Shown piece by piece: positions 5,073-5,382 of a stretch of 5,382 nucleotides of DNA (position 1 is the stretch's first letter; each line of letters opens with the position of its first letter). The notes under the pieces were generated by a model. The model was given only the letters and a program-made list of their open reading frames with translations, was not told the origin of the DNA and did no database searches. Position numbers and translations under genes: made by a program. The DNA is taken from the NCBI GenBank assembly GCA_013374505.1, contig QENJ01000297.1:1-5382 (forward strand), in the 5' to 3' direction. This DNA is from Candidatus Methanophagaceae archaeon. GTDB lineage: Archaea > Halobacteriota > Syntropharchaeia > Alkanophagales > Methanospirareceae.

Positions 5073-5382
5073 TTATAGCCGGTAACCAATAGCCATCTTA
5101 AAATCTAGTGCACAGCAACCTTTACCGTCTTCAAAGACCCTAACGGGATTCAAATCCGCTTCGAGTACCTCCGGGAAATCCATACAAAATTGTGAAAACC
5201 TGAGTAAAACCTTCACTAACGAGTCTATATCAGACATCGGCTCTCCTCGTATGCCCTTTAAAATGCTATACGCCTTAACACTTTCAATCATTTCTAGTGC
5301 ATCTTCCGTACTTAAAGGTGGTATCCTGAACGAAACGTCTTTGAATACTTCCACATAAATACCGCCCAGTCCAAACATTATC
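5073..5382 (-). CDS. ADP-forming acyl-CoA (acetate-CoA) synthetase, C-terminal ATP-grasp part, partial
   Basis: Only the last 102 residues lie in the window; the frame is open through the right edge, and the ATG at 5376-5378 is an internal methionine within IMFGLGGIYVEV. That segment, followed by DVSFRIPPLSTEDALEMI, GIRGEP, and near the end LEADLNPVRVFEDGKG, matches the C-terminal ATP-grasp (beta) region of NDP-forming acyl-CoA synthetases. These enzymes convert an acyl-CoA, ADP and phosphate to the acid, CoA and ATP, and give archaea ATP from acetyl-CoA. Whether this is a separate beta subunit or the end of an alpha-beta fusion cannot be told. A cysteine pair (GKGCCALD) sits where a small residue is more usual. 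The DRTGG gene follows 50 bp downstream, probably in the same transcript. Confidence 0.88.
   Translation of the reverse strand, partial: IMFGLGGIYVEVFKDVSFRIPPLSTEDALEMIESVKAYSILKGIRGEPMSDIDSLVKVLLRFSQFCMDFPEVLEADLNPVRVFEDGKGCCALDFKMAIGYRL

Overview
The window looks like a piece of a euryarchaeal chromosome, probably from an uncultivated methanogen- or ANME-like lineage (the lineage is inferred, not proven). Archaeal signatures are a Taw1-type wyosine radical-SAM enzyme, an archaeal prefoldin alpha subunit, the DUF126 small subunit of the archaeal mevalonate pathway's AcnX dehydratase, a DUF1616 membrane protein, an ADP-forming acyl-CoA synthetase, and TATA-box-like promoters 20-60 bp ahead of starts. 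No rRNA, tRNA, CRISPR array, insertion sequence or phage gene was seen.

Layout. Left block (minus strand, transcribed right to left from about 2.4 kb): DUF126 AcnX small subunit (1961-2368), Taw1 (1042-1992, overlapping the previous gene by 32 bp and with a strong Shine-Dalgarno inside it), a UPF0173-type metallo-beta-lactamase-fold hydrolase (266-979), and a cysteine-rich DUF3795-like gene (1-244). The last runs off the left edge and loses family resemblance after about 42 codons. Middle block (plus strand): prefoldin alpha (2500-2961), divergent from DUF126 across a compact promoter region that carries an inverted TGTGGTA pair, then a short DUF1616 protein (3036-3569) with one membrane segment and a lysine-rich octapeptide repeat. 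Next comes an orphan 61-codon minus-strand gene (3631-3816) with its own TATA box and two DNA dyads inside its coding region. Right block (minus strand): the C-terminal end of an ADP-forming acyl-CoA synthetase (5073-5382, cut by the right edge), followed 50 bp downstream by a P-loop/DRTGG protein that resembles the N-terminal part of long phosphotransacetylases without the catalytic domain (3964-5022).

Functional reading. The left block joins isoprenoid synthesis, tRNA-Phe modification and a hydrolase, which looks like a housekeeping operon rather than one pathway. The right block is an acetyl-CoA/acetate energy module in which the DRTGG protein may be a sensor or regulator. Most genes are conserved archaeal families. 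No complete new system is visible. The least explained parts are the small gene at 3631-3816 with its cluster of dyads, the repeat-bearing N-terminus of the DUF1616 protein, and the broken or chimeric DUF3795 gene at the left edge.
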